Shown here: one piece after another, positions 5,000 through 11,596 of the stretch
How positions within the stretch are numbered: position 1 is the first letter of the stretch
Layout of the letters: the number at the start of each line of letters is the position of its first letter
Source: Acidimicrobiia bacterium
GTDB lineage: Bacteria > Actinomycetota > Acidimicrobiia > Spongiisociales > UBA5794
Direction of reading: 5' to 3'
NCBI GenBank assembly: GCA_030599515.1
Contig: JAUVNV010000056.1
Coordinates: forward strand, 1-12,056
Length of the DNA stretch: 12,056 nucleotides
The notes under the pieces: generated by a model
Databases searched by the model: none
What the model saw: the letters and a program-made list of their open reading frames with translations, nothing else
Told to the model about the DNA's origin: nothing
Made by a program: the position numbers and the translations under genes

Positions 5000-6361
5000 G
5001 TGACGAGCGTTGCCGAGCGCCCAACGGGGACCCGCGGCTTGCAGGTACCTCCGCACAGTGTCGAGGCAGAAGAGTCGGTGCTCGGCGCGGTCCTCCTGTC
5101 CTCCGACGCCGCGAACATCGCGCTCGAGAAGCTCCACGCCGACGACTTCTACCGTCCGGCTCATCAGCAGGTCTTCGAAGCAGTCCGGACCCTGTTCGAT
5201 GCGAACGAGCCAATCGACGCCGTCACCGTCTCCGAGATGCTCCGACGCGATGGAGCGCTCGAACGCCTCGGCGGCGTTGCGTTCCTCACCCGCCTCCTCG
5301 ATACCGTCCCGACCACGTCGAACGTGGACTACTACGCCGGAATCGTCGAGGAACACGCCCTTCGCCGGCGGCTCATGCGTGTCGGTGGAACGATCGGGGG
5401 GATCGCGTCGGAGATGAGCGAGCCGATCGCCGACGTGCTCGATCGTGCCGAGCAGGAGGTCTTCCAGGTCGCAGAGCGACGTGTTGGGGAGGGCCTCGCT
5501 CCGATCGACCCGCTGCTGGGCCCCGCGATCGAACGGGCCGAAGAGCTCCAGCGGCTCGGATCGGACGTCACGGGCATCCCGACCGGTTTCCGGGATCTCG
5601 ACAGCAAACTGGCAGGGCTCCATCCCACGAATCTCATCGTCATCGCCGCCCGTCCCGGAATGGGGAAGACGGCGCTGGCGCTCAACATCGCTCAGAACGT
5701 CGCTCAGCACGACCATCCGGTGGCGATCTTCTCGCTCGAGATGAGCCGCGAAGAAGTCGTCTCCCGGATGCTCTGCTCCACCGGCCGGATCGATTCGCAG
5801 CGACTGCGCACCGGCCGTCTGGCGGAGGCCGATTTCACCAAACTCTCGAACGCGGCGAGCGCGCTCTACAAGAAGCCGATCTTCGTCGACGACTCGCCGG
5901 GACTCACCGTCACCGAGATCCGGGCGAAGGCACGCCGACTCCGCCGAAGACCGGGTCTTGGTCTTGTCATCGTGGACTATCTCCAACTGATGCACGGCTC
6001 AGGCGGGGAGAACCGCCAACAGGAGATCGCGCTGATCTCGCGTTCGCTGAAGAACCTGGCGCGAGAACTCGAGGTCCCGATCATCGCCATCTCCCAACTG
6101 AACCGATCGCTGGAGAGCAGAGAAGACAAGCGTCCACGCCTCGGTGACCTTCGCGAGTCGGGCGCGATCGAACAGGATTCCGACGTCGTCTTGTTCATCT
6201 ATCGGGACGAGGCGTACAACCCCGACAAGATGGAATCGAAGGGCGTCGCCGAGATCGTCATCGCGAAGCACCGGCAAGGCGCCGTCGGAAAGGTCCAGAT
6301 GACCTTCCTGCCCGAGTTCACGCTCTTCGCCGACATGGGCAGGGACGTTCCCATCGCATGA
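5000..6361 (+). CDS. dnaB: Replicative DNA helicase DnaB
   Basis: Hexameric 5'-3' helicase that unwinds the replication fork and recruits primase. The 453-residue product has the N-terminal DnaB domain at about 15-117, a linker, and the RecA-like motor from about 190. The motor shows Walker A ARPGMGKT (217-224, Lys223), FSLEMSREEVVSRML (244-258), Walker B VIVDYLQLM (323-331, Asp326), ISQLNRSLESR (364-374), RESGAIEQDSDVVLFIYRDE (385-404) and the KHRQG arginine-finger segment (423-427). No intein interrupts these motifs, although dnaB is a common intein host. I chose the GTG at 5000, preceded by GGAGGA, because homologues start shortly before VPPHSVEAEESVLGA; ATG codons at 4964 and 4967 lack such a site. 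The stop overlaps the next gene's start as ATGA. Confidence 0.97.
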   Translation: MTSVAERPTGTRGLQVPPHSVEAEESVLGAVLLSSDAANIALEKLHADDFYRPAHQQVFEAVRTLFDANEPIDAVTVSEMLRRDGALERLGGVAFLTRLLDTVPTTSNVDYYAGIVEEHALRRRLMRVGGTIGGIASEMSEPIADVLDRAEQEVFQVAERRVGEGLAPIDPLLGPAIERAEELQRLGSDVTGIPTGFRDLDSKLAGLHPTNLIVIAARPGMGKTALALNIAQNVAQHDHPVAIFSLEMSREEVVSRMLCSTGRIDSQRLRTGRLAEADFTKLSNAASALYKKPIFVDDSPGLTVTEIRAKARRLRRRPGLGLVIVDYLQLMHGSGGENRQQEIALISRSLKNLARELEVPIIAISQLNRSLESREDKRPRLGDLRESGAIEQDSDVVLFIYRDEAYNPDKMESKGVAEIVIAKHRQGAVGKVQMTFLPEFTLFADMGRDVPIA

Positions 6362-6708
6362 CGGGCATCCGGCTCCTCGTCGTCGAAGCGTGGCATCCGG
6401 CGTACCGCCGACCGCTCATCCTGAGCGCCGGCGACCGAGTGACTGTGGGGCACCAAGACACCGAATGGACTTCATACCGATGGTGCACCAACGAGGCAGG
6501 GACGGGCGGATGGGTCCCTCACGACTACCTCGTGATGGAAGAAGACGGCACCGCCATCGCGACGGCGAACTACTCCACTGCCGAACTCACGGTTGAGGCC
6601 GACGCCGTCGTGACGGGATTCCAAGCGGCCGGAGACTGGACCTGGTGCGTGGCCGATGACGGTGCCGAGGGATGGGTCCCGAACAGGGCGCTCAGCCGCG
6701 CACCGTAG
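6358..6708 (+). CDS. Small tandem SH3-like domain protein
   Basis: A 116-residue soluble protein with no signal peptide or membrane segment, apparently two SH3-type modules and little else. Module one spans about 20-60: SAGDRVTV, then WTSYRWC, then GGWVPHDYL (51-58). Module two, about 66-113, is closer to a classical SH3: ATANYSTAELTVEADAVV (68-85) matches the ALYDY...ELSF..GD opening, followed by GDWTWCVADD and EGWVPNRAL (104-112), which matches the GxxPxxYL closing. Such domains bind peptides or other ligands; the partner is unknown. The ATGA overlap with dnaB implies the same mRNA and translational coupling. The gene ends nine bases from the convergent Ddn-type gene. Function in replication is not established and may only reflect position. 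Confidence 0.75.
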   Translation: MTGIRLLVVEAWHPAYRRPLILSAGDRVTVGHQDTEWTSYRWCTNEAGTGGWVPHDYLVMEEDGTAIATANYSTAELTVEADAVVTGFQAAGDWTWCVADDGAEGWVPNRALSRAP

Positions 6709-6717
6709 GTCTGACCC

Positions 6718-7341
6718 TCAAGTGCGATGCCGCGGCACCATGCTCCGGCCCGCAATAGCCACTGCCCCTGCGGTGACGGGGAGCCACACCCACAGCAGAT
6801 CCTCGAATCCTTCGTCGCACCGGTCGATCACATCGAAGCGGACGAGTCGGTAGGTAGCGGTCGTTGCGTCGATCTCGTCGTTGGTCATCGTTCGCGGGTT
6901 CAGTCCGAACAGCCTCGCTGCGAACCCTGAGTCGATCAGGACCTGCCGGATCCACTCCCGTGCGCCGGCCTCGTCGGTGGCGTCGGTTGCCGTCGCCGTC
7001 CATCGCCCGTCGGGGAGCCAGAGCACAGCACGGTCGGCGGCGAACACGTTGCGATACCAGTCGGCGCCCGTCCCGAACGCAGCCAGGCAGTAGCGGCTGT
7101 CACGATCGGATGCGAAGTTCAGCGGCGTCAGATACTGGGTGCCGCTCTTGCGCCCGTGGTGCTCGACCACGAGGACGCGGCCGCCCACCGAGGGCCACGC
7201 GTCCGCCCACCGGCCCAGACCCATCCTCCACATGACCACCATGCCGCGGTTCATCGAGCGGAAGATCCGCCTGAGGCGGTCCATGGCCGCGGGACTGAGA
7301 ACCCGTTCGTAGCGGGGCGAAATGGCCTGACGGCGTGCCAT
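6718..7341 (-). CDS. Ddn-type (F420H2-dependent nitroreductase/quinone reductase family) oxidoreductase
   Basis: Member of the nitroreductase/deazaflavin-dependent oxidoreductase family (F420H2_quin_red), whose members use reduced F420 to reduce quinones, nitro compounds or other acceptors, often at the membrane. In the 207-residue product HHGRKSGTQYLTPLNF (61-76) is the family's (R/G)RKSG...PL motif, and AAFGTGADWYRNVFAADRAVLW (87-108) is the second hallmark. A stretch at about 182-198 is hydrophobic (LLWVWLPVTAGAVAIAG) and looks like a C-terminal membrane anchor, which the short canonical Ddn lacks. The ATG at 7341 has only a weak GGGA before it, and Met20 is an alternative. F420 use is inferred from family; the true acceptor is unknown. 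Confidence 0.82.
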   Translation of the reverse strand: MARRQAISPRYERVLSPAAMDRLRRIFRSMNRGMVVMWRMGLGRWADAWPSVGGRVLVVEHHGRKSGTQYLTPLNFASDRDSRYCLAAFGTGADWYRNVFAADRAVLWLPDGRWTATATDATDEAGAREWIRQVLIDSGFAARLFGLNPRTMTNDEIDATTATYRLVRFDVIDRCDEGFEDLLWVWLPVTAGAVAIAGRSMVPRHRT

Positions 7342-7392
7342 GTCCCGGTTCTATCGCATGGACGGAGCGATGGCCAGGGTCCAACGCGAGAA

Positions 7393-7465
7393 GTATCCGG
7401 TATCCGGGCGAGTATGCAGCAGAGGCTTCGCCGACAGCCGACAGCCGACAGCCACCGGTGAAGCC
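7393..7465. repeat. Two heptamer tandem repeats, one inside an inverted repeat
   Basis: GTATCCG is repeated twice in tandem (7393-7406) and CCGACAG three times exactly (7431-7451). The second array sits inside an inverted repeat: GGCTTC (7424-7429) with GAAGCC (7460-7465) and CCG (7431-7433) with CGG (7456-7458), leaving a 22-base loop. The right arm ends five bases from the stop of the MFS gene, so on the minus strand the hairpin is placed to end or protect that transcript, but no T-run follows. The 129-bp interval between the MFS stop and the Ddn-type start holds nothing else recognisable. Confidence 0.6.
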
Positions 7466-7470
7466 GGCTC

Positions 7471-8757
7471 CTACGTGATGCAGACGCCATCCGCGCCGTG
7501 GCGCGGATCACGCAGCAGGATCGATGTCAGGACCGCTCCGGCCATTGCGACGGCGTCGACGACCAGCACGACGGCGAGGGGAATCCACGTCACAACGATG
7601 CCGATGACCAGAGGGAGGAGAGCGAGAGGAGCGAGGAGCGTGCCCAGCAGCGCCACGCACGTCGCTCGGAGGTGGTCCGGAGCCATCTCGAGAATGATGT
7701 TCGCGTAGCCGAGACGGAGGCCACTCATCGTGGCACCGACGAGGAAGAACGTGACATACAGCGGCATCGGCCCGACGACGAGCGCCGCGAGTGCTGCCAG
7801 GGCAGCCCCGAGACCGGCGATCGACGTTCCAATGATCACCGCGCGGTTGCCGAACCGATCCCCGAGCCACCCCCACAGGAGATTCGACAACGCCGCCCCT
7901 GTCATCTGTGCTGCCAGGTAGAGACCGACAGCGGCTTGATTCACACCCACGTCGTTGAGAGCGAACAGGACGAAGAACGGCGCCGACATGAGGAGGACGG
8001 AGGTGAGGCCTCTGGTCGTGAGCAACAGCCTGAAGTTCTTGTTCGCCCTCGTGAGATGAACGGCTCGCCGGATGGACTCACCGAGTGATTCGATCTGGCG
8101 CTCGTGGGTCGCTGGGGGTTCTCTGACGATGGCGATGCCGACGAAGGCGACGAGGAGGAACACGGCCGCGAGAAAGAAGATCAGGGCGTAGTTCATCGGG
8201 TACCGGATGCGGTCCGGGTCGGACAGGATCCACGCGACGACCCAACCCGCCCCGATGGCGAGCGTGTATCCGACGAGTTGCTTCCATCCGATGAAGCGAC
8301 CGCGCTTCTGTGTCGGGATCGCCTTCGCGAAGACGTCGGCATAGACGACCGATCCAACACCGCCGGCGAGGGAGAACGCTGCGAAGAGTCCGACGAGAAG
8401 GATCAAGACGAGGTCGGGTTGGTTGAGGGCGAACATCGCCGTGACGACCGCGAGCAGTCCCCAGGAGACCCATCGCATCGTGATGATCCACATGAGGATC
8501 GGCTTTTCGAACGGGCGGTCTTCGACCCGATAGGCGGTGAACATCTGCGGTAGGACGTGCCCCACCTCCTGTGCGACGACCATCAGTCCGATGACGACGG
8601 TCGATCCCGTCAGTGATGCGACGAACGACGGCAAGACCGTGTTGATGTTCGAGAAGGCCTCGGAGAGTTGGAAGAAGACGCCGTGGATCAGACCGCCGGT
8701 GAAGTTTCTGCGGTAGTCCGCCGGGAGGGCTTCGTCGTCGCGCTGAACGGTATCCAC
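7471..8757 (-). CDS. Major facilitator superfamily transporter
   Basis: Integral inner-membrane secondary transporter or permease; the substrate cannot be told. The 428-residue product has about 10-12 hydrophobic helices. The inter-domain basic loop lies around 212-246 (REPPATHERQ ... HLTRANKNFR). An MFS motif-A-like loop GWLGDRFGNRAVI (296-308) starts the second half. The segment QKRGRFIGWKQL (150-161) also suits a cytoplasmic loop after helix 4. The GTG at 8757 has TACCCT eight bases upstream, fitting a leaderless mRNA. An ATG at 8793 would add an RRRR-rich tail but no clear ribosome site. The open frame continues far upstream only because it is antisense to the EamA gene. It is divergent from that gene, and the Ddn-type gene lies downstream on the same strand. 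Confidence 0.85.
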   Translation of the reverse strand: MDTVQRDDEALPADYRRNFTGGLIHGVFFQLSEAFSNINTVLPSFVASLTGSTVVIGLMVVAQEVGHVLPQMFTAYRVEDRPFEKPILMWIITMRWVSWGLLAVVTAMFALNQPDLVLILLVGLFAAFSLAGGVGSVVYADVFAKAIPTQKRGRFIGWKQLVGYTLAIGAGWVVAWILSDPDRIRYPMNYALIFFLAAVFLLVAFVGIAIVREPPATHERQIESLGESIRRAVHLTRANKNFRLLLTTRGLTSVLLMSAPFFVLFALNDVGVNQAAVGLYLAAQMTGAALSNLLWGWLGDRFGNRAVIIGTSIAGLGAALAALAALVVGPMPLYVTFFLVGATMSGLRLGYANIILEMAPDHLRATCVALLGTLLAPLALLPLVIGIVVTWIPLAVVLVVDAVAMAGAVLTSILLRDPRHGADGVCIT

Positions 8758-8765
8758 AATGGCTG

Positions 8766-8771
8766 AGGGTA
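8766..8771 (-). promoter_or_regulatory. Candidate -10 box for a leaderless MFS mRNA
   Basis: On the minus strand this is TACCCT, followed by 8 bases and the GTG at 8757. There is no Shine-Dalgarno sequence before that GTG. The match is to TANNNT only, with no -35 box visible. Confidence 0.3.
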
Positions 8772-8800
8772 CCCCGGCGCGGCGCCGGCGCATCTGCCGG

Positions 8801-8806
8801 TAGCCT
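8801..8806 (+). promoter_or_regulatory. Candidate -10 box for a leaderless EamA mRNA
   Basis: TAGCCT lies 6 bases before the ATG at 8813 and 3 bases before a GTG at 8810; no Shine-Dalgarno sequence is present. With the MFS box at 8766-8771 it would make a compact divergent promoter pair of about 40 bp. Support is by position only. Confidence 0.3.
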
Positions 8807-8812
8807 GCCGTG

Positions 8813-9694
8813 ATGTCCAATGGGAGTCGCTCGAATCGAGCGGTCGCCGTCGCCTCACTCGCCGTTCTTGCGGTGGCCTTGGGAACGATTCCACTGATCG
8901 TTCGCGCCGGGGTTCCGTCAACGCATCTCGTCGGGATGAGGGTGTCGCTCGGCGCAGCGGTACTGGTCTTGTTCTCGGCGGCGACGGCACGGCTTGTCGT
9001 CCCGTGGCGCCGTTGGCGGAGGATCGTCCTGCTCGGCGTGGTCCTCACCGCCCACTGGTTGCTCTTCTTCGTCGCCTTGAATCTGACGACCGTTGCGGTG
9101 GCTCTCGCCATCGTGTACATCGGGCCGGTGTTGACTGCTGTTCTGGCCGGACCGGTCTTGCACGAGCAGGTGAGCAAGCAGGCTGTCGCCGGACTCGCGA
9201 TGGCCGTGGTCGGGATGCTGCTCGTTGTCCGTCCCGGGGCGGGTGCCACCGTCGCAGGCGTGGCGGCGGCCATGGCGTCGGGCGTGCTCTTCACCGCCGT
9301 CATGTTGATCGGGAAGCCACTCGTCAACGATGTGGGGGGCCTCGCCATCGCGACATGGGAACTCGTGGTTGCCTCGATCATCCTCGCACCGTTCACGATC
9401 CAGGCTGTGAGGGAGTCCTCCGAGTTCTGGCCGCAGTTCATGATTCTCGGAGCGCTGTTCACCGGCCTGGCAGGTGTTGTCTACTGGACGGCGATGAGTC
9501 GCCTACCGGTCGCCGTCGTGTCCGTGATCCTGTACCTCGAACCGGCATCGGCCGTGGTGTGGGCAGCCCTGTTCCTCGGCGAGCAACCGGGCCCGCTCAC
9601 GTGGGTCGGGGTCGTTCTCGTTGTTGTGGCCGGCACGGTCGCAACGCGGGGCATGGTCGACGGGGAGGCGGTGGGGGTCACCGAGGTTCTCTGA
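8813..9694 (+). CDS. EamA-family (drug/metabolite transporter) permease
   Basis: Inner-membrane transporter of the DMT superfamily; members export or import amino acids, metabolites or drugs, and the substrate here is unknown. The 293-residue product has ten predicted hydrophobic helices in two EamA halves (about 9-140 and 145-278). Landmarks are the first-half helix ALAIVYIGPVLTAVLAG (97-113) followed by LHEQ, and its second-half equivalent SVILYLEPASAVVWAALFLGEQP (237-259), the classic EP...LGE signature. The ATG at 8813 is used; the adjacent GTG at 8810 would add one residue. The gene is divergent from the MFS gene and convergent with the VOC gene, so it is probably monocistronic. Confidence 0.92.
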   Translation: MSNGSRSNRAVAVASLAVLAVALGTIPLIVRAGVPSTHLVGMRVSLGAAVLVLFSAATARLVVPWRRWRRIVLLGVVLTAHWLLFFVALNLTTVAVALAIVYIGPVLTAVLAGPVLHEQVSKQAVAGLAMAVVGMLLVVRPGAGATVAGVAAAMASGVLFTAVMLIGKPLVNDVGGLAIATWELVVASIILAPFTIQAVRESSEFWPQFMILGALFTGLAGVVYWTAMSRLPVAVVSVILYLEPASAVVWAALFLGEQPGPLTWVGVVLVVVAGTVATRGMVDGEAVGVTEVL

Positions 9695-9709
9695 CGCTCG
9701 CGAAGCGTC
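9693..9709. terminator. Possible bidirectional hairpin between convergent EamA and VOC genes
   Basis: GACGCT (9693-9698) and AGCGTC (9704-9709) form a 6-bp stem around CGCGA in the 30-bp gap between two convergent stops, overlapping the end of the EamA stop codon. There is no clear T-run on either side, so terminator function is inferred mainly from position. Confidence 0.4.
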
Positions 9710-9724
9710 TCGAGTAGATACGCC

Positions 9725-10087
9725 CTACTCGTTCTTCGTGACGCAGAACTCGTTGCCCTCAGGGTCGGCGCAGACGGTCCAGTGAAACCCGGCGATGTCG
9801 TGATCGTCGAGCCGCTTCCCTCCGAGTTCTTCGACGTGCGAGATCAGCGACTCGGGATCGGCGGTGCTGAGATCGAGATGGAGACGGTTCTTCGTTGCCT
9901 TCTTCTCCGAGACGTGCTGGAACGCGAGCGCTGGTCCGCCGCGTGAGATCCGGGTCATCCACACATAGCCGGGGAAGCGGTTCTTCTCCTTGACGTCGAG
10001 AATCGTCCCCCAGAACGACACCATCGCGTCGAGGTCGTTGCAGTCGAGCATGATCGACGCCACTCGGGCCACTGCCGGTCTAGCCAT
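9725..10087 (-). CDS. VOC (glyoxalase-like) domain protein
   Basis: Small cytosolic protein of the vicinal oxygen chelate superfamily, nearest in style to the Glyoxalase_6-type single-domain proteins of actinobacteria; substrate unknown. The 120-residue product shows the two beta-alpha-beta-beta-beta halves: VASIMLDCNDLDAMVSFWGTIL (9-30), then NRLHLDLSTADPESLISHVEELGGKRL (67-93, His70 a possible metal ligand) and FHWTVCADPEGNEFCV (101-116, the DPEGNEF family motif with Glu113 the expected ligand position). The start at 10087 has AGGGGAG five bases upstream and overlaps the dcd stop (ATGGCTAG), so it is translated with dcd. Resistance, detoxification or metabolic roles are all possible. Confidence 0.85.
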   Translation of the reverse strand: MARPAVARVASIMLDCNDLDAMVSFWGTILDVKEKNRFPGYVWMTRISRGGPALAFQHVSEKKATKNRLHLDLSTADPESLISHVEELGGKRLDDHDIAGFHWTVCADPEGNEFCVTKNE

Positions 10088-10658
10088 CGTTTCTCCCCTG
10101 GAAGTCGCGGTGCATCCGGCTCGCTGTGGGGCCGGTCTGTCCCTGGTACTTTGATCCGAGAGCAGCCGAGCCGTAGGGGTGTTCGGCGGCCGTGGTCATC
10201 TGGTAGAAGCTGATCTGACCGATCTTCATCTCCGGGTAGATGGCGATCGGGAGATTCGCGACGTTCGAGAGTTCGAGGGTGACCTGCCCGTTGAACCCGG
10301 GGTCGACGAACCCCGCGGTTGAGTGGATGAGGAGACCGAGTCGACCAAGCGACGATTTGCCCTCGAGGCGAGCGACGACGTCGTCTCCAAGGCGGATCGT
10401 CTCGAGCGTGGTGCCGAGCACGAACTCGCCGGGATGGAGAATGAACGGATGGTCCGCACTCGCTTCGACCTCGCTCGTGAGGTCGGATTGCACAGCCTTC
10501 GGGTCGATCAGCGCATACCGGTGGTTCTCGAAGACGCGGAAGCGGCGGTCACAGCGAACGTCGACACTGGACGGTTGAACGAGATCAGGATCGAACGGGT
10601 CGATCGACACGCGACCGTTCGCGATGGCCTCCTTGATGGTCCGGTCGGAGAAGATCAT
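10080..10658 (-). CDS. dcd: dCTP deaminase, probably the bifunctional dUMP-forming type
   Basis: Deaminates dCTP to supply dUMP for dTTP synthesis. The 192-residue product closely follows the pattern I recall for the mycobacterial bifunctional enzyme, which also removes pyrophosphate. Visible blocks are DLVQPSSVDVR (25-35), FILHPGEFVLGTTLE (72-86), RLEGKSSLGRLGL (97-109), HSTAGFVDPGFNGQVTLEL (112-130, with the catalytic Glu129), EHPYGSAALGSKYQGQTGPTASR (159-181). Bifunctionality is inferred from that resemblance and is less certain than the family. The ATG at 10658 has no Shine-Dalgarno but has TACCAT eight bases upstream, fitting a leaderless mRNA. The VOC gene overlaps its end by eight bases. 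No dUTPase gene is visible in the window. Confidence 0.95.
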   Translation of the reverse strand: MIFSDRTIKEAIANGRVSIDPFDPDLVQPSSVDVRCDRRFRVFENHRYALIDPKAVQSDLTSEVEASADHPFILHPGEFVLGTTLETIRLGDDVVARLEGKSSLGRLGLLIHSTAGFVDPGFNGQVTLELSNVANLPIAIYPEMKIGQISFYQMTTAAEHPYGSAALGSKYQGQTGPTASRMHRDFQGRNDG

Positions 10659-10666
10659 GATCGGTG

Positions 10667-10672
10667 ATGGTA
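10667..10672 (-). promoter_or_regulatory. Candidate -10 box for a leaderless dcd mRNA
   Basis: On the minus strand this is TACCAT (four of six bases of TATAAT), followed by 8 bases and the dcd ATG at 10658. There is no ribosome binding site before the ATG. It suggests that dcd-VOC has its own promoter although the amidotransferase gene ends only 65 bases upstream. Confidence 0.4.
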
Positions 10673-10681
10673 GTTGTCGTC

Positions 10682-10695
10682 GGCGGTCAGCCGCC
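10682..10695 (-). terminator. Short hairpin after the amidotransferase gene
   Basis: GGCGG (10682-10686) and CCGCC (10691-10695) form a 5-bp stem with a 4-base loop in the 65-bp gap between the amidotransferase stop and dcd. No T-run follows, so a weak or Rho-assisted stop is the most that can be said. Confidence 0.25.
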
Positions 10696-10723
10696 TATCG
10701 GACGTTTCGGACGACCGTTATCG

Positions 10724-11596
10724 CTACTCCGTTCGCGAATCGATGAACCGAAGCCAGTTGCGCAGTTCGACTTCCCGGATCTGCGGGTCGATCATGTCGT
10801 CACCGACTCCCAGCTCCTCCCGCAGTTCAACGGAATCCGGATTGGCGGCGAGTTCCATCATCTTGGCTGCGTACGCAGCGACGGCCGCTTCATCGGGGAA
10901 CAGTCCCTCCTTCACGAGGGCTGCGCTCCTCGCGGCGATCAGGCGACCCATCTCGTGCAGGTTGTACTCGGGGTGGTACTGCGTGCTCCAGAACGCGGCA
11001 TCTCCGTCTTCGATGACGGCGGCCTGGATGTGGGTGTGGGCGTTCGTGGCGAGCAGCGGCGTGTTGTCCGGAAGGCGGGTGACCTCGTCGAGATGCATGA
11101 TGAAGCCGTCGAACTTCGCCGGTTTCCCTTCCAGCATCGGCGACGTTCGAGCAGCATCGGTCAGTTCGATGTTGCGAGCGATGCCCCACTCCCGGCCGAG
11201 AGGGTTCACAGCGACCTCACCACCGCCCACGAGTGATGCCAGTTGAATGCCCCAGCAGCTACCCCAACTGGCTGCTCCCGCTTGCATCAACGCTCCGGCG
11301 AAGAAGATCTGCATGGCAACGCGAGGATCCTCCGTGTGATAGACGGTGAGGTCCGATCCCGTCCAGATGAACCCGTCGAAGTCCTCGATCGACGCGCCGG
11401 GTGGCAGAGAGAAGTCCGGGTCGGCGACGTAGACGATCTCGGTGGTCGCGTTGGGAGCCTCCCTTCGCAGGAAGTCCTTGAACATGTCATGGGGGTGGCC
11501 AACATCGGATCGATCGAAGTTGTCGCGACTGGCCGCCGGGTAGCAGTTGACGATACAGAACCGGTGCGGGGCCAGGGTCGTGGGGGAAGACGTCAT
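10724..11596 (-). CDS. Class I glutamine amidotransferase-like protein
   Basis: Cytosolic hydrolase of the GATase1 fold (GMP-synthase-like amidotransferase family), expected to release ammonia from glutamine or act on a glutamyl substrate; the acceptor is unknown. In the 290-residue product the triad is intact: nucleophile Cys114 in WGSCWGIQLA (111-120) and His208 with Glu210 in QYHPEYN (206-212). FDGFIWTGSDLTVYH (73-87) is the oxyanion-side loop region. About 80 residues follow the triad, longer than a minimal GATase1 domain, ending in a mostly helical tail; no synthetase domain is fused or adjacent. The ATG at 11596 follows GAGGAG by four bases and overlaps the GDPD stop (ATGA), so both are on one mRNA. 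Peptidase-like gamma-glutamyl hydrolysis is an alternative role. Confidence 0.85.
   Translation of the reverse strand: MTSSPTTLAPHRFCIVNCYPAASRDNFDRSDVGHPHDMFKDFLRREAPNATTEIVYVADPDFSLPPGASIEDFDGFIWTGSDLTVYHTEDPRVAMQIFFAGALMQAGAASWGSCWGIQLASLVGGGEVAVNPLGREWGIARNIELTDAARTSPMLEGKPAKFDGFIMHLDEVTRLPDNTPLLATNAHTHIQAAVIEDGDAAFWSTQYHPEYNLHEMGRLIAARSAALVKEGLFPDEAAVAAYAAKMMELAANPDSVELREELGVGDDMIDPQIREVELRNWLRFIDSRTE

Noticed and set aside
4786..6147. Plus-strand 453-codon frame overlapping dnaB
   Set aside because: It is an Arg/Pro/Gly-rich shadow of dnaB in another frame and even crosses the rplI terminator; dnaB motifs lie in the other frame.
5000..6361. Intein or frameshift in dnaB
   Set aside because: Walker A, Walker B and the later helicase motifs follow at normal spacing in one continuous frame with no splicing-junction residues inserted.
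7431..7451. CCGACAG array as an IS or integron attachment site
   Set aside because: There is no transposase or integrase, no target duplication and no tRNA nearby; a simple slippage array explains it.
8794..9462. Upstream extension of the MFS frame into the EamA gene, to 663 codons
   Set aside because: The extension is antisense to the clear EamA transporter and its residues are low-complexity Ala/Thr/Pro/Arg without family resemblance; the MFS domain begins near 8757.
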